The notes: generated from the letters alone by a model not told the origin. Positions 25,248 to 34,890 are shown, counted from the first letter of the stretch. The stretch: DNA of 64,000 nt from Mycobacterium sp. IS-3022 (GCF_001500065.1 NZ_LQIN01000004.1:1-64000); one strand, 5' to 3'. Numbers and translations: made by a program.

Positions 25248-26132
25248 ATGAGTAGCCAGGGACTGACGCCAGAAGAACTCGAAGCCGAGGTGGCCACCGT
25301 GCTTCCCGACAAAGAGGTCGTCTCGATTCTCGACCTCAACGTCGACGTGGACGTGTTCCTCGACGTAGCTTCGCCGATCGACCTTGCCGTCGCAGCGCAA
25401 CTCAACGTGGCGGCCCCGATCGACGCCGCGGCGGGCGCGAACGTCATGTCGGAGAACTCCACCGCCGGCGCCCTCGTCGATCAGCAGGTTTCCGTGAACC
25501 AGATCATCGACGCCAATGCGACGGCGATCTCGACTCAGGACAGCGGGATCGACCAGGCCGATGTGGCCGACGGCGATCCGGTCCCGCCGCCTCCGGATGA
25601 CGGTGGCACGGTGGAAGTCGGAGATCTGGCGACGCTGGAGGGCCCGCTGCTCAACGTCAACGTCAACGTCGACCTCGACACCGACCTGGCGGCGCCGATC
25701 GCCGGCGCGGTGGCGGCGAACGCGAACGTGGCCGCGCCGATCAGCGCCGCGGTGTCGGCGAATGTGCTGTCGGTCGACTCCGAGGCGGATGCGATTTCGT
25801 ATCAGGACGCGGTCATCAGCCAGGAGTTGACCGGCGAAACCTATGCGGGAGCGGAGCAGATCTCTGAGATCTCGCAGGGCACGACGCAACCCGATACCGG
25901 TGGCACGGCGACTGGTGAGACGAGCACGGCGGCCCCGTCGCCGGGCGGCGACAGCGCCGCGACGGGCGGTGCCAGCAGTGGTTCGAGCGGGTCGACCAGC
26001 AGCGGCGGTTCCGCCAGCGCCGGTGGCACCAGCAGCGGCGGAAGCACGGGTGGCGGAGGTACGTCCGGCGCCAGCGGCGGAAGCACGGGTGGCGGAGGTA
26101 CGTCCGGCGGCAGCGGCGGTTCCGCGGACTGA
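25248..26132 (+). CDS. Low-complexity repeat protein preceding an M50 protease
   Basis: This 294-residue protein starts at ATG 25248 (MSSQGLTPEELEAEVA), preceded by GGGAGAG. It has two internal repeats: residues ~30-100 (NVDVDVFLDVASPIDLAVAA, LNVAAPIDAAAGANVMS) and ~135-205 (NVNVNVDLDTDLAAPIAGAV, NANVAAPISAAVSANVLS), joined by an acidic, proline-containing linker. From ~residue 215 the protein is almost only Gly, Ser, Thr and Ala, with an exact 13-residue duplication. No signal peptide, transmembrane helix or enzyme motif is seen. It ends 36 bases before the M50 protease gene and is probably co-transcribed with it. The N-terminal TPEELEAEVATVLPDKE resembles a RiPP-type leader; that it is a substrate of the neighbour is inference. 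Confidence 0.7.
   Translation: MSSQGLTPEELEAEVATVLPDKEVVSILDLNVDVDVFLDVASPIDLAVAAQLNVAAPIDAAAGANVMSENSTAGALVDQQVSVNQIIDANATAISTQDSGIDQADVADGDPVPPPPDDGGTVEVGDLATLEGPLLNVNVNVDLDTDLAAPIAGAVAANANVAAPISAAVSANVLSVDSEADAISYQDAVISQELTGETYAGAEQISEISQGTTQPDTGGTATGETSTAAPSPGGDSAATGGASSGSSGSTSSGGSASAGGTSSGGSTGGGGTSGASGGSTGGGGTSGGSGGSAD
26041..26118 (+). repeat. Two 39-bp direct repeats in the Gly/Ser tail
   Basis: Units 26041-26079 and 26080-26118 are identical at 38 of 39 positions and each encodes a 13-residue Gly/Ser/Thr segment starting GSTGGGGTSG. The near identity of the DNA points to a recent slippage duplication, so repeat number may vary between strains. Confidence 0.85.
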
Positions 26133-26168
26133 CGGACCTGCCGAAGCCACTGATTTCGGGTTGCCGCG

Positions 26169-28775
26169 ATGACGGTCACAGCCGAGCGGGCGGGTACCGG
26201 CGAAGCCGCCATCCTGCATCGCGCGGACGGTGTGGAGTTGATCGGCGCGATGGCGGGATCCGGGTACCGGGTGCCGCCGGCGTTGGTCCGCCGGGGCGAC
26301 GGCCAGACGATCCAGCTGACACCGCTGCTCTATGGAGTGCTGCGCCAGATCGACGGCGCCCGTACCACTTCCGAGGTGGCGGCCGCCGTGACGAAGTCGA
26401 GCGGGCGCACCGTCACCGAGGACAACGTCCGCAACCTGGTCGACCGCAGGCTGCGGCCCCTCGGTCTGTTGCGCCATATCGACGGCACCGAACCCCGACT
26501 GAAGAAACGCGATCCATTGCTCGGTCTGCGGCTGAAGCGCGCCGTGACCGAGCCCGACCAGACCCGGCGCTTCACCGACCCGTTCCGCTTCCTGTTCCGC
26601 CCGTGGGTGGTCGTGCCCGTTCTGACGGCGTTTCTGGTCGTGTGCTGGTGGGTGTCGTTCCGCAAGGGTCTGGCCGCCGCTGCCTACGACGCCTTCGAAC
26701 GCCCGGGACTACTCATCCTGGTGTTCGTGGTGACCGTCTTGTCGGCGGGTTTCCACGAGTTCGGGCACGCGGCGGCGGCGCGATATGGCGGCGCGACTCC
26801 CGGCGTCATGGGCTTCGGCCTCTATCTGGTATGGCCGGCCTTCTACACCGATGTCACCGACTCCTACCGTCTCGGTCGGGCTGGGCGGTTGCGCACCGAC
26901 CTCGGTGGGCTCTATTTCAATGCCATTGTCGCCGTTGGCATCACGTCTCTTTGGCTGTGGCTCGGGTATGACGCGCTGCTCCTCGTGGTGGCAACACAGA
27001 TCATCCAGATGATCCGCCAGCTCACCCCACTTGTCCGATTCGACGGCTATCACGTGCTGGCTGACCTCACCGGCGTGCCCGATCTCTACGGCCGGATGAA
27101 GCCGACACTGCTCGGGATGCTGCCGTGGCGCTGGGGCGATCCGCAAGCGCGCGAGTTGAAGTGGTGGGCCCGCATCGTGGTGACCGGATGGGTCATCGTT
27201 GTGGTCCCGCTGTTGCTCGGCATGATCACGTTGGCCGTCCTCGCGCTGCCCCGGTTGATCGGTTCGGCGTGGGCCGGACTGAACAAGCAGCAGGACGTGT
27301 TGGCCACCGCGTGGACCGATGGTGACCCGGTGCAGGCGGTCGCGCGCGTGCTGGCGATCATCGCGATCGTCATCCCGATGGCGGGGCTGATCTGTCTACT
27401 GGCCCGGATGGCTCGGCGAATCGTCGTCACCGCGTGGCAGGGCACAGCGGGTAGACCGCTGCGGCGGCTGCTCGCCGGCCTCGTCGGGGCGGTCGCGTTG
27501 GCCGGCATCGCGTATGCGTGGTGGCCGCAGGCCGACAACTACCGGCCGATCGACGCGTCCGAGCGTGGCACGCTGAGCGACATCTTCTACGCCTTGCACG
27601 TTGAGCCGTTGGGGGATTCGCCGTCGCGAACCGTCCAGGAAACGCCGCAACCGGTGGCGGCAACACGCGCGTTGACGCCGGGTCAACGTGGAGTCATGCC
27701 AGCGCTGTGGGACACCCGCACACCAACGCCAACCGTCAGGTCACCGCAACTCGCGGTGATCTTGGTGCCCCGACAACCGGTATCGGCGGCCAACGGCGGC
27801 GGGTACGGCGGGTACTTCGTCGCCGCGCCGGCACCGCAACCCGATCAGGGATGGGTGTTCCCGTTCGACAAGCCCGTCGCACCTGAGCCTGGTGACGCCA
27901 ACAACCAAGCGCTCGCGGTGAACACCACCGACGGCACCGTGGTGTATGACGCCGCGTTCGCTCTCGTCTGGGCGACCGACGAGGAATACGCGATGAACGT
28001 GAACGAGGCGCACGCCTACGCTTCGTGTGAGAACTGCGCGGCGATAGCGGTCGCTTATCAGGTGGTGTTCGTCATCGATCAGGACGAGACCAATGACAAC
28101 GTGGCCGTTCCACAGAATCTTGCCGGTGCACTCAACTACGAGTGCGTCAACTGCATGACGTACGCCCTCGCGCGCCAGTTGTTCGTCACCCTCGACGAGG
28201 ATCTGTCGCCGGAGGCCAAGGCCGAGCTCGATGAACTGTGGCAGGACATCGCCGCTTACGGTGACCAGATTGCGGCCGGCAACGTGGATCCGAACAAGAT
28301 CGATGGCGAGCTCGCCGAGTACACCGAACAGATCATGTGGATCGTCGAGCGGGACCAGCCCGGCACATTCCCGTCGCTGACCCAAACCACCCCTGAACCG
28401 ACCACCGCCCCCAGCACGACGGCGGCACTGTCGCCGTCACCGTCTGCACCCACTGCGCCCCCGAGCACACCGGCCACGGAATCGAGCGAAATCGCTGAAG
28501 CGATAGCGCCGACGGACACCGCAACCGAGGAGCCGACATCGTCGGCATCCGCGACGAGCGGTGCTGCAACACCGACGAGTTCGCCGACGCCCGAGCCTGT
28601 TACGGAAACCACAACCGGGACCGATGCGACCACGGCCGGTACCCCCACGGGCGGGATGACGGCCGGAACAGCTACCAGCGGAACGACCGCAGGAACAACA
28701 GGCGGAACGACGGACGGAGCGACCGGCGGAAGCGATTCGGACGCGTCTTCCTCGGACGGCACCGGGTCCTCGTGA
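26169..28775 (+). CDS. M50-type membrane metalloprotease with PqqD-like N-terminus
   Basis: This 868-residue protein has several parts. Residues ~35-110 (VRRGDGQTIQLTPLLYGVL ... VDRRLRPLGLL) look like a PqqD/RRE peptide-recognition domain. Membrane segments begin near 143. The zinc site is HEFGH at 196-200, with a second ligand region RFDGYH (Asp292), as in YydH/LcnG-type peptide zinc metalloproteases. About six more hydrophobic helices follow up to ~460. Residues ~560-735 form a soluble domain with paired CxxC motifs (Cys620/Cys623, Cys659/Cys662). The last ~130 residues are Thr/Ser/Pro/Gly-rich. The repeat protein gene ends 36 bases upstream. Family knowledge supports intramembrane peptide cleavage; the substrate is inferred to be the neighbour. 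Confidence 0.82.
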   Translation: MTVTAERAGTGEAAILHRADGVELIGAMAGSGYRVPPALVRRGDGQTIQLTPLLYGVLRQIDGARTTSEVAAAVTKSSGRTVTEDNVRNLVDRRLRPLGLLRHIDGTEPRLKKRDPLLGLRLKRAVTEPDQTRRFTDPFRFLFRPWVVVPVLTAFLVVCWWVSFRKGLAAAAYDAFERPGLLILVFVVTVLSAGFHEFGHAAAARYGGATPGVMGFGLYLVWPAFYTDVTDSYRLGRAGRLRTDLGGLYFNAIVAVGITSLWLWLGYDALLLVVATQIIQMIRQLTPLVRFDGYHVLADLTGVPDLYGRMKPTLLGMLPWRWGDPQARELKWWARIVVTGWVIVVVPLLLGMITLAVLALPRLIGSAWAGLNKQQDVLATAWTDGDPVQAVARVLAIIAIVIPMAGLICLLARMARRIVVTAWQGTAGRPLRRLLAGLVGAVALAGIAYAWWPQADNYRPIDASERGTLSDIFYALHVEPLGDSPSRTVQETPQPVAATRALTPGQRGVMPALWDTRTPTPTVRSPQLAVILVPRQPVSAANGGGYGGYFVAAPAPQPDQGWVFPFDKPVAPEPGDANNQALAVNTTDGTVVYDAAFALVWATDEEYAMNVNEAHAYASCENCAAIAVAYQVVFVIDQDETNDNVAVPQNLAGALNYECVNCMTYALARQLFVTLDEDLSPEAKAELDELWQDIAAYGDQIAAGNVDPNKIDGELAEYTEQIMWIVERDQPGTFPSLTQTTPEPTTAPSTTAALSPSPSAPTAPPSTPATESSEIAEAIAPTDTATEEPTSSASATSGAATPTSSPTPEPVTETTTGTDATTAGTPTGGMTAGTATSGTTAGTTGGTTDGATGGSDSDASSSDGTGSS

Positions 28776-28778
28776 GCG

Positions 28779-31076
28779 TCAGTCCTCCTTGCGGATCAAC
28801 CGGCCCAGTGCCTCCCGGTCGGGGGCCAGCAGTTCCTCGATTCTCGGTTGGTTGACGTCGGCCACGATGATCTCGCCGACCTCCTGGTAGACGTCGCTGA
28901 AGATGCCGTGCGATTTCATCTTCTCGGTTTGATAGATGTTGTCCTCGGTCGGCGTGACGTAGTAGACGATCTCGGCCTTGAACCGGTGAATCAGCCATAG
29001 GTGCACGACGCTCATCAGCCGCTTCTGGCGCAGCTTCTCGGCGAAGGTGTTCTGGTCACGCACCGTCAGGATGCTGCGGCCGTGCCGGTCCTTGATCGGG
29101 TCGACAATCACGTTGGCGAGCTTCTCGTCCTCGCCGTCACGTTCGCCGTAGATCCCGAGTTCGAGCACGTCCGATCCGGGCCGCGTCGGCCGTAGCTGGA
29201 CGCGCAGCTTCTCATCGAGTTTGTAGTGCTCGCCCCATAGCGCCAGCCACTCCTCGAGCAGCTTCTTCGGCACCTCGGTCTGCACCAGATGCTGATGCTG
29301 GGTCGAGCCTTTGCCCATCGCCTTGGTGGTCGCCAGGCGGCCCGACGACGCGGCCAGTGCAGCATCGCTTCGCGGGCCGCCGACGAGCGTTTGCGGTGTG
29401 CGGTACGGAGATTCGACCAGTCGCATCTTGCGCTGCAGGCGCGCCAGCGCGAGCATGCCGTCCTGTCGCAGCGCGGTGGCGAACTCCTCGGATGCAACGC
29501 CGTCGACCTGGTGTCCGCCGTAGGTGATGAAGTTGAAGACGAAACCCATCTTCCCGAGTTCCACTGGGAACGCTCGCATCTCGTCGTCGGTCATGCCGGT
29601 GGTGTCCCAGTTGAAGGAGGGGGACAGGTTGTAGGCCAACATCTGGTCGGGGAACACGGCGTGGACTGCCTCGGCGAACTCGCGTGCGTCGGCGAGGTCG
29701 GCGGTCTTGGTTTCCATCCACAGGATGTCGGCGAACGGCGCCGCGGCGAGCGACTTGGCGATCGCGTACGGAATGCCGCCGCGGACCTGGTAGTAGCCCT
29801 CCGGGGTCTTGGCGAGTTCGCAATCCCAACCGACCGCCGCGCCGAGCTCCCGGGCCTTCTCGCGCGCGGTGTACAACGGCGCGAGCCGGGCGAAATCGCG
29901 CCACTCGGTCACACTCATATCGAGTTGTTCGCCTTCACTCTCGCGGAACTCGAGTAGCTCGGCCACGGCCTCCCCGTAGGTCATCAGCCCGGCATCGACC
30001 TGCCAGGCGTCGACGCACTTCGACTCGACCTCGTCGAAGATCTCGTCGATCGCGCCGTCCGGGCGGTCGTGGTACGCCGAGGCCGCCTCGGTAACCGCGT
30101 CGCCGATGCCGTGGCGGTCCAGCCACGCGTTGGCGGTCGCGTACTCACCCTCGGGCATCGCATAGAGCAGATGGCCGTTGAGCTCGCTGACCCCCGCCTC
30201 GTAGAAGCGACGCATCATCGCCAGATAGCAGGACTTGTACGACGGCACCTTCAGATTCGTCACGCCAAGCAGGAACGGCTGGTCGCGCTCGTCGGCGCGG
30301 CTGTCGATGAGGTTGGCCGCCTCGGCATCCGTGCGGGCCACGATGATGCCCGGCACCTTCATGATGTCGAGTTGGAAACGCGCGGTGTTGAGCCGTTTGA
30401 TCTGCTCGTCGGACGGCACGAGCACCTTGCCACCCTGGTGGCCACACTTCTTCGTGCCCGGGCGCTGGTCCTCGATGTGGTAGCCGGGCACCCCGGCCTC
30501 CACAAAGCGGCGAATCAAGTTGCGCACGTGCGGATCCCCGCCGTGGCCGGTGTCGGCGTCGGCGATGATGAACGGGCGGAAGTCGACGGCAGGCGTCGCC
30601 TCGCGCTGCTTGTCCGACATCTGCAGCCGCAGGTACTGCTGGTTGCGGTCGGCGGTGAGCAGCGCACGGACCAGACCGGCGGCCTCCTCGGGCACCTGGC
30701 TGAGGGGGTAGCTCGCCAGGTCGGGCCCAGGGTCCTCGGTCGTGGACCCTTTGGCCGACGTCGCCCAGCCACCGAGGTAGATACCCTCGATGCCCATGCG
30801 TTTCATCGTGACGGCCTGCCCGGGTGAGTAGGGGCCGAACGTGGTGATGCTCTTCTTCTGCGCGAACAGTTCGCGAAGGCGCGCGTAGAACGCGGTGGCG
30901 GCTTCACGGGCGACGATGTAGTCGGAGGGGATCGTGCCGCGTTGTTCAGCGACTTGGCGGGCCGAGTACAGGCGGGTGATCCCGTCGAATCTCGGGCTGT
31001 CGAAGTACCGCTGCGTGGCAGCGACCTCCTGCTCGAACGGGGTCTGAGGCGCGGCGTCCGTTTCGATGATGGCCAT
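28779..31076 (-). CDS. aceA: Isocitrate lyase 2
   Basis: This 765-residue protein has the length of the long mycobacterial ICL2, not the ~430-residue ICL1. The catalytic signature KKCGHQGGK places Cys211; [11 protein letters not shown] and SFNWD support substrate and Mg2+ binding. The C-terminal ~160 residues form the extra regulatory domain that in M. tuberculosis ICL2 binds acetyl-CoA and turns the enzyme on. It splits isocitrate to glyoxylate and succinate in the glyoxylate shunt and can act as a methylisocitrate lyase. An AraC-type regulator gene lies 41 bases upstream on the same strand, which suggests substrate-linked control of this gene. Confidence 0.95.
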   Translation of the reverse strand: MAIIETDAAPQTPFEQEVAATQRYFDSPRFDGITRLYSARQVAEQRGTIPSDYIVAREAATAFYARLRELFAQKKSITTFGPYSPGQAVTMKRMGIEGIYLGGWATSAKGSTTEDPGPDLASYPLSQVPEEAAGLVRALLTADRNQQYLRLQMSDKQREATPAVDFRPFIIADADTGHGGDPHVRNLIRRFVEAGVPGYHIEDQRPGTKKCGHQGGKVLVPSDEQIKRLNTARFQLDIMKVPGIIVARTDAEAANLIDSRADERDQPFLLGVTNLKVPSYKSCYLAMMRRFYEAGVSELNGHLLYAMPEGEYATANAWLDRHGIGDAVTEAASAYHDRPDGAIDEIFDEVESKCVDAWQVDAGLMTYGEAVAELLEFRESEGEQLDMSVTEWRDFARLAPLYTAREKARELGAAVGWDCELAKTPEGYYQVRGGIPYAIAKSLAAAPFADILWMETKTADLADAREFAEAVHAVFPDQMLAYNLSPSFNWDTTGMTDDEMRAFPVELGKMGFVFNFITYGGHQVDGVASEEFATALRQDGMLALARLQRKMRLVESPYRTPQTLVGGPRSDAALAASSGRLATTKAMGKGSTQHQHLVQTEVPKKLLEEWLALWGEHYKLDEKLRVQLRPTRPGSDVLELGIYGERDGEDEKLANVIVDPIKDRHGRSILTVRDQNTFAEKLRQKRLMSVVHLWLIHRFKAEIVYYVTPTEDNIYQTEKMKSHGIFSDVYQEVGEIIVADVNQPRIEELLAPDREALGRLIRKED

Positions 31077-31117
31077 GAATTCACCCTACGGCGACCGCTT
31101 GGCTGACGCTGCCGTTA

Positions 31118-31927
31118 TCAGCCGGGCCGACCGCGCCAGATGCGCGGTGAGGTGCCGTGTACCCGGCGGAACTGCCTGGAGAAGTAGCCGGGATCCGCTA
31201 TCCCGACCCGACGCGCCACCTCCTGGATCGACAGGTCGGTATCGGCCAGCAGCCGGCGGCTCTCGGCCATGCGCCGTTCGATGATCCACTCCTGCACGGT
31301 GCGCCCGGTGCGCCGGCGCACCAACGTGGTCAGGTGGCCGGGCGTCATCCCGATCTCGGCGGCCACGTCGCGCAGCGACAGCGGCGTGTTGTGCCGCCGC
31401 TCGATCACCGCGAACACCTCGGCGAGTACGGGTTCGCCGCTGTGACGCAAGTCGCCGACGACGTCGACGGCGAGGCGGGCGAGGTCGATCAGCAGCAGCG
31501 TCAGGTGGGCAAGTGCGGCCTGCCGGTAGCCGTCCTTCCGCTCCGTCAGCTCGGCTTCGATCGACCCGATCGCGGCGTCCCAGGCGGGTCGGCGGGCGCC
31601 AGGCAGCCGTAGTTCGAGCAGGCCGCCGGACTCACTGTGCAGGAACGGAAAGAGCAGCGGATGCGCCCGCCACGCCGGCCACGGCGACTCGCCGTCCTCG
31701 CCCAGCGCCACGGGGTCGAAGAAGATTCCGACACCGCCGCCGGCGCGGTCCAGCCTGCTCGGATCGAGCACCGCACCGGCCGCCGCGACATAGACGAGCC
31801 CGGCCGAGGCGACGTACCACAAGGCGGGAAAGTCGTGGATGTGGCGGCCCCGTTCGAGCACCTCATCCCGGCCGGCGCGGACCACCGAGACCGGGGGTGC
31901 GTCCGGACCCGTCGGATACTGGTACAT
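31118..31927 (-). CDS. AraC-family transcriptional regulator upstream of icl2
   Basis: From ATG 31927 the product is 269 residues; an ATG at 31972 gives 15 more. Residues up to ~150 form an N-terminal cupin-like sensing domain (HIHDFPALWYVASAGLVYV). The C-terminal ~100 residues hold two helix-turn-helix motifs: LSLRDVAAEIGMTPGHLTTL and LSIQEVARRVGIADPGYFSR, followed by FRRVHGTSPRIWR. The gene is on the same strand and 41 bases upstream of isocitrate lyase 2, so it could control it by co-transcription or by local binding. Neither candidate start has a clear ribosome site, so a leaderless transcript is possible. The inducer is not known; a C2- or fatty-acid-derived signal is a guess. Confidence 0.82.
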   Translation of the reverse strand: MYQYPTGPDAPPVSVVRAGRDEVLERGRHIHDFPALWYVASAGLVYVAAAGAVLDPSRLDRAGGGVGIFFDPVALGEDGESPWPAWRAHPLLFPFLHSESGGLLELRLPGARRPAWDAAIGSIEAELTERKDGYRQAALAHLTLLLIDLARLAVDVVGDLRHSGEPVLAEVFAVIERRHNTPLSLRDVAAEIGMTPGHLTTLVRRRTGRTVQEWIIERRMAESRRLLADTDLSIQEVARRVGIADPGYFSRQFRRVHGTSPRIWRGRPG

Positions 31928-32008
31928 CGGTACGCCACTTCGATGCCTGACCAACCGGGATGCCAGCGCCATATGACGAAAGATAGTCCTGGTTTCTACA
32001 AAAATCAC

Positions 32009-32023
32009 CTAACTTACTTAGGC
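32009..32023. promoter_or_regulatory. Small inverted repeat in the AraC/methyltransferase divergent promoter
   Basis: CCTAA and TTAGG are separated by 5 bases within an AT-rich stretch between the AraC gene and the methyltransferase start at 32046. The position fits an operator for either gene. The arms are only 5 bp, so it may be chance. Confidence 0.35.
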
Positions 32024-32045
32024 TGCAGGCGTTCACGATGGAAGC

Positions 32046-32723
32046 ATGACCGAAAATCATCCAAACTTCATCACCGGTGCCATGGGTAACCGACACGACT
32101 ATCTACCCGCCGCGGGCCACGATGCATTCCTGCCCGGCTACGACCTGCTGACCCGATTACTGGGCATGAACAGGGTCTACGACGCCCTGATCAGCCGGTC
32201 CGAACTCGCGGACGCGCGGTCTGTGCTCGAAGTCGGTTGCGGGACCGGAAATGTCAGTGTCCGCGCGAAGCGCCGCTATCCGGCACTGACGGCCGTCGGC
32301 TGCGATCCCGACCCGCGAGCGCTTAGCCGTGCTCAACGAAAGGCCCGCGGCTTGACGGGAATTCGGTTCGAGCCCGGCTACGTCCAGAAGCTCCCGTATG
32401 CCGAGGGCGAGTTCGACCGGGTGTTGTCGTCGATGATGTGGCACCATCTCGATGAGGATGTGAAAAGTGAAGCCGCACGGGAGATCCTCCGCGTCTTGCG
32501 GCCCGGCGGCAGACTGTACCTCGTCGACGTCGGAGGCGACATGACCGCCGACGACGGGCTGGCGGCACGACGCATGCTCCGTAGCGCACATGTCGCGGGC
32601 AATCTCGGCGACGCGATTCCGCGGCTGTTGCGCAGTGTCGGCTTCGATTGCGACGAGGTCGACACTCAACGGCATCGCTTCGTCGGCAGGCTTACCTACT
32701 ACCGGGCTGTTCGCCCGGGGTGA
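32046..32723 (+). CDS. Class I SAM-dependent methyltransferase
   Basis: This 225-residue protein has motif I VLEVGCGTGNVSV, the acidic loop residue in GCDPDPRAL, YAEGEFDRVLSSMMWHHL (motif IV-like), and VLRPGGRLYLVDVG (motif VI). It is a UbiE/MenG-type methyltransferase with no substrate domain that I can assign. It is divergent from the AraC/icl2 pair, and its 3' end overlaps the convergent L-2-hydroxyglutarate oxidase gene by 32 bases. The acceptor could be a small molecule or a lipid. Confidence 0.82.
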   Translation: MTENHPNFITGAMGNRHDYLPAAGHDAFLPGYDLLTRLLGMNRVYDALISRSELADARSVLEVGCGTGNVSVRAKRRYPALTAVGCDPDPRALSRAQRKARGLTGIRFEPGYVQKLPYAEGEFDRVLSSMMWHHLDEDVKSEAAREILRVLRPGGRLYLVDVGGDMTADDGLAARRMLRSAHVAGNLGDAIPRLLRSVGFDCDEVDTQRHRFVGRLTYYRAVRPG

Positions 32724-33915
32724 GCGTGGCGACGACGTGCTCGGCGATCGCCAGCGCCGACGTGGCCGCGGGCGATGGTGCATTGCGTAGCACCACGACG
32801 CGGTCGCGGACGCTGATCCGGAAATCGTCGACGAGTCCGCCGTCGGAGTCGAGGGCCTGGGCCCGCACACCTGCGGTGCCGGGCACCACGTCGTCGTCAC
32901 GCAATGCGGGTACATAGGCCCTGGCGGCCGTGATGAACCGCCGCCTGGACAACGAACCGGCCACCTCGCGGATCCCCGTGCGCCAATGCCGCCGGGCGAA
33001 CCGCCAGAACGCAGGCGTTCGCACGATTTCAGCCGCATCCCGCATCGACACCGTGCCCCACGAGTAGCCCTCACGCGCCAGTGCCAGCACGGCGTTGGGT
33101 CCGATCAGCACCTCACCGTCCACCCGCGGGGTGATGTGGACACCGAGGAATGGATAGCGCTGGTCGGGCACGGGATACACCAATCCGTTGACGAGATCGC
33201 GCCGGTGTGGTTTCAACGCGTAGTACTCGCCGCGGAACGGCATGATCACCGGATCCGAGCCGTCACCGGCCATCTGGGCCAGCCGGTCACTCTGCAGACC
33301 GCCACACACGACGACCCGGTCGAACGCGGCCTCCTCGTGGCCGACGGCTGTCCGTGCGCTGACAATCACTTCGGCACTGCCCGGCCGCATCGCCGTTATC
33401 TCTTGTCGCAGGCGTACTTTCGCGCCTGCATCGATCGCATCGGCGGCAAGTGCCCTTGTCATCTCGGCGTAGTCGACGATGGAGGTCGACGGTGAGTGCA
33501 GGGCGGCGAGTCCGCGCACATTGGGCTCGAGCTCGTGCAGCTCCTCGGCGCCGATGATCCGCACTCCCGGAACGCCGTTGGCCAGTGCGCGCCGCTCGAT
33601 GTCGGCAAGCCGCAGCCGTTCTTCGTCGGTGAGCGCCACCAACACCTTGCCGCAAGCGATCCGGCGGATCCCGCGTTCGGCGCAGAACGCCTCGAGTAGC
33701 TTCACCCCCCGACGACAGAGCACCGCCTTCTGCGAACCGGGTGGGTAGTACAGACCCGCGTGCACCACCCCGCTGTTGCGTCCGGTTTGGTGTGTCGCGA
33801 GGCGGTCCTCCTTCTCGAACAGCGTCACCCCACAGTCCGGGCTGCGCCGCAGGATCTCGCGGGCCACCGCCACGCCGAGGATGCCGCCGCCGACCACCGC
33901 GACGCGTTCACTCAT
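32692..33915 (-). CDS. lhgO: L-2-hydroxyglutarate oxidase
   Basis: This 407-residue FAD protein starts MSERVAVVGGGILGVAVARE, the dinucleotide-binding fingerprint, followed by THQTGRNSGVVHAGLYYPPGS, a signature of LhgO. PFRGEYYAL and NAPSPAATSALAIAEHV near the C-terminus also fit. The enzyme oxidises L-2-hydroxyglutarate to 2-oxoglutarate, passing electrons to the respiratory chain. Length is normal for the family. The 3' end overlaps the convergent methyltransferase by 32 bases, so the two messages are complementary there. Confidence 0.9.
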   Translation of the reverse strand: MSERVAVVGGGILGVAVAREILRRSPDCGVTLFEKEDRLATHQTGRNSGVVHAGLYYPPGSQKAVLCRRGVKLLEAFCAERGIRRIACGKVLVALTDEERLRLADIERRALANGVPGVRIIGAEELHELEPNVRGLAALHSPSTSIVDYAEMTRALAADAIDAGAKVRLRQEITAMRPGSAEVIVSARTAVGHEEAAFDRVVVCGGLQSDRLAQMAGDGSDPVIMPFRGEYYALKPHRRDLVNGLVYPVPDQRYPFLGVHITPRVDGEVLIGPNAVLALAREGYSWGTVSMRDAAEIVRTPAFWRFARRHWRTGIREVAGSLSRRRFITAARAYVPALRDDDVVPGTAGVRAQALDSDGGLVDDFRISVRDRVVVLRNAPSPAATSALAIAEHVVATLTPGEQPGSR

Positions 33916-34078
33916 CGCCGGTCCAGTGCGGGCATCGGAAGGGAGTAATCACTGTTCGGTTACGGTACTGCATCTCATTGACTTTGAGCCAGGCGCGAAT
34001 TGGCATCTTCGGTGGTCCAGACGGTACAAGTGATACAGCGCCACCGGTGTGCGCGCAGTCGAGAAAGAGCTAGGAACC

Positions 34079-34621
34079 ATGAGACGCATCTACGCCTTGG
34101 TGCTCGGTGTCGCCCTGTTGGCGACCATCCCCGGGGTGGCCGCCGCTGCACCGTCCCCACGGTCCGCGGTCAACCAGCAAGCGGTTGACTCGGTCATCGC
34201 CCGCGGCCTGGCTCAGCGCGGGGTTCCGTTCTCCTACGGCGGGGGAGATGCGAACGGACCGACCAAGGGTAGTGGCACGGCCGAAAACGTCGCCGGGCTC
34301 GACCGCGAGGGTCACGTCGTCGGCCTCAACCCGGCGGTCAGCACCGTCGGTTTCGACGCATCCGGTCTGATGGTCTATTCGTTTGCCGGTATCGGTGTGA
34401 AGCTGCCGCGGTCATCGGGCGCGCAGTACACCGTCGGCCAGAAGGTGTTGCCGTCAGAAGCACTGCCCGGTGATCTGATCTTCTACGGCCCCAACGGGAA
34501 TCAGAGCGTCGCACTGTACCTCGGCAACGGACAGATGCTGGAGGCCACCGAGCCCGCTGTCACCGTCTCGGCGGTGCGCACCAACAACATGGCGCCGTAC
34601 CTGGTTCGCATCATCAAGTGA
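34079..34621 (+). CDS. RipD-like NlpC/P60 protein with the catalytic Cys and His replaced
   Basis: The start is ATG 34079, preceded by AGGA. The 180-residue product has a signal peptide (MRRIYALVLGVALLATIPGV). The NlpC/P60 core is complete (QRGVPFSYGGG, GVKLPRSSGAQY, PGDLIFYG, VALYLGNGQMLEA), but the FDCSGL motif reads FDASGL (Ala94) and the GHVALY histidine reads NQSVALY (Ser143). M. tuberculosis RipD has the same two changes and binds peptidoglycan without cutting it. This protein lacks the repeat tail of RipD. It is probably an exported, non-catalytic cell-wall binding protein. It stands alone, with 269 gene-free bases after it in which I see nothing. Confidence 0.9.
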   Translation: MRRIYALVLGVALLATIPGVAAAAPSPRSAVNQQAVDSVIARGLAQRGVPFSYGGGDANGPTKGSGTAENVAGLDREGHVVGLNPAVSTVGFDASGLMVYSFAGIGVKLPRSSGAQYTVGQKVLPSEALPGDLIFYGPNGNQSVALYLGNGQMLEATEPAVTVSAVRTNNMAPYLVRIIK

Positions 34622-34890
34622 CTGGCGCACCGCGGCCTTGGGTCATTACGCAAGTGCCAGGCGTGCCCACCCGGAAGCATGGAAGTCCGCACTACACGGC
34701 CGCGTGCCCCGCGCAGTCTCCAAAGATGACGGCATCGGACCGAATCAGCCGAATTCACTTGTCTGCCAGGCATTGACGGTTTCGCCGATTTCGTTGCGGT
34801 GTTGCACCGCGCGGAGGAGCATCGATACCAGCAAGACCGGCCACTGCACAGCGGCTGCTGACCGCCGACGTCCGAGGGAATGGCGGAACG

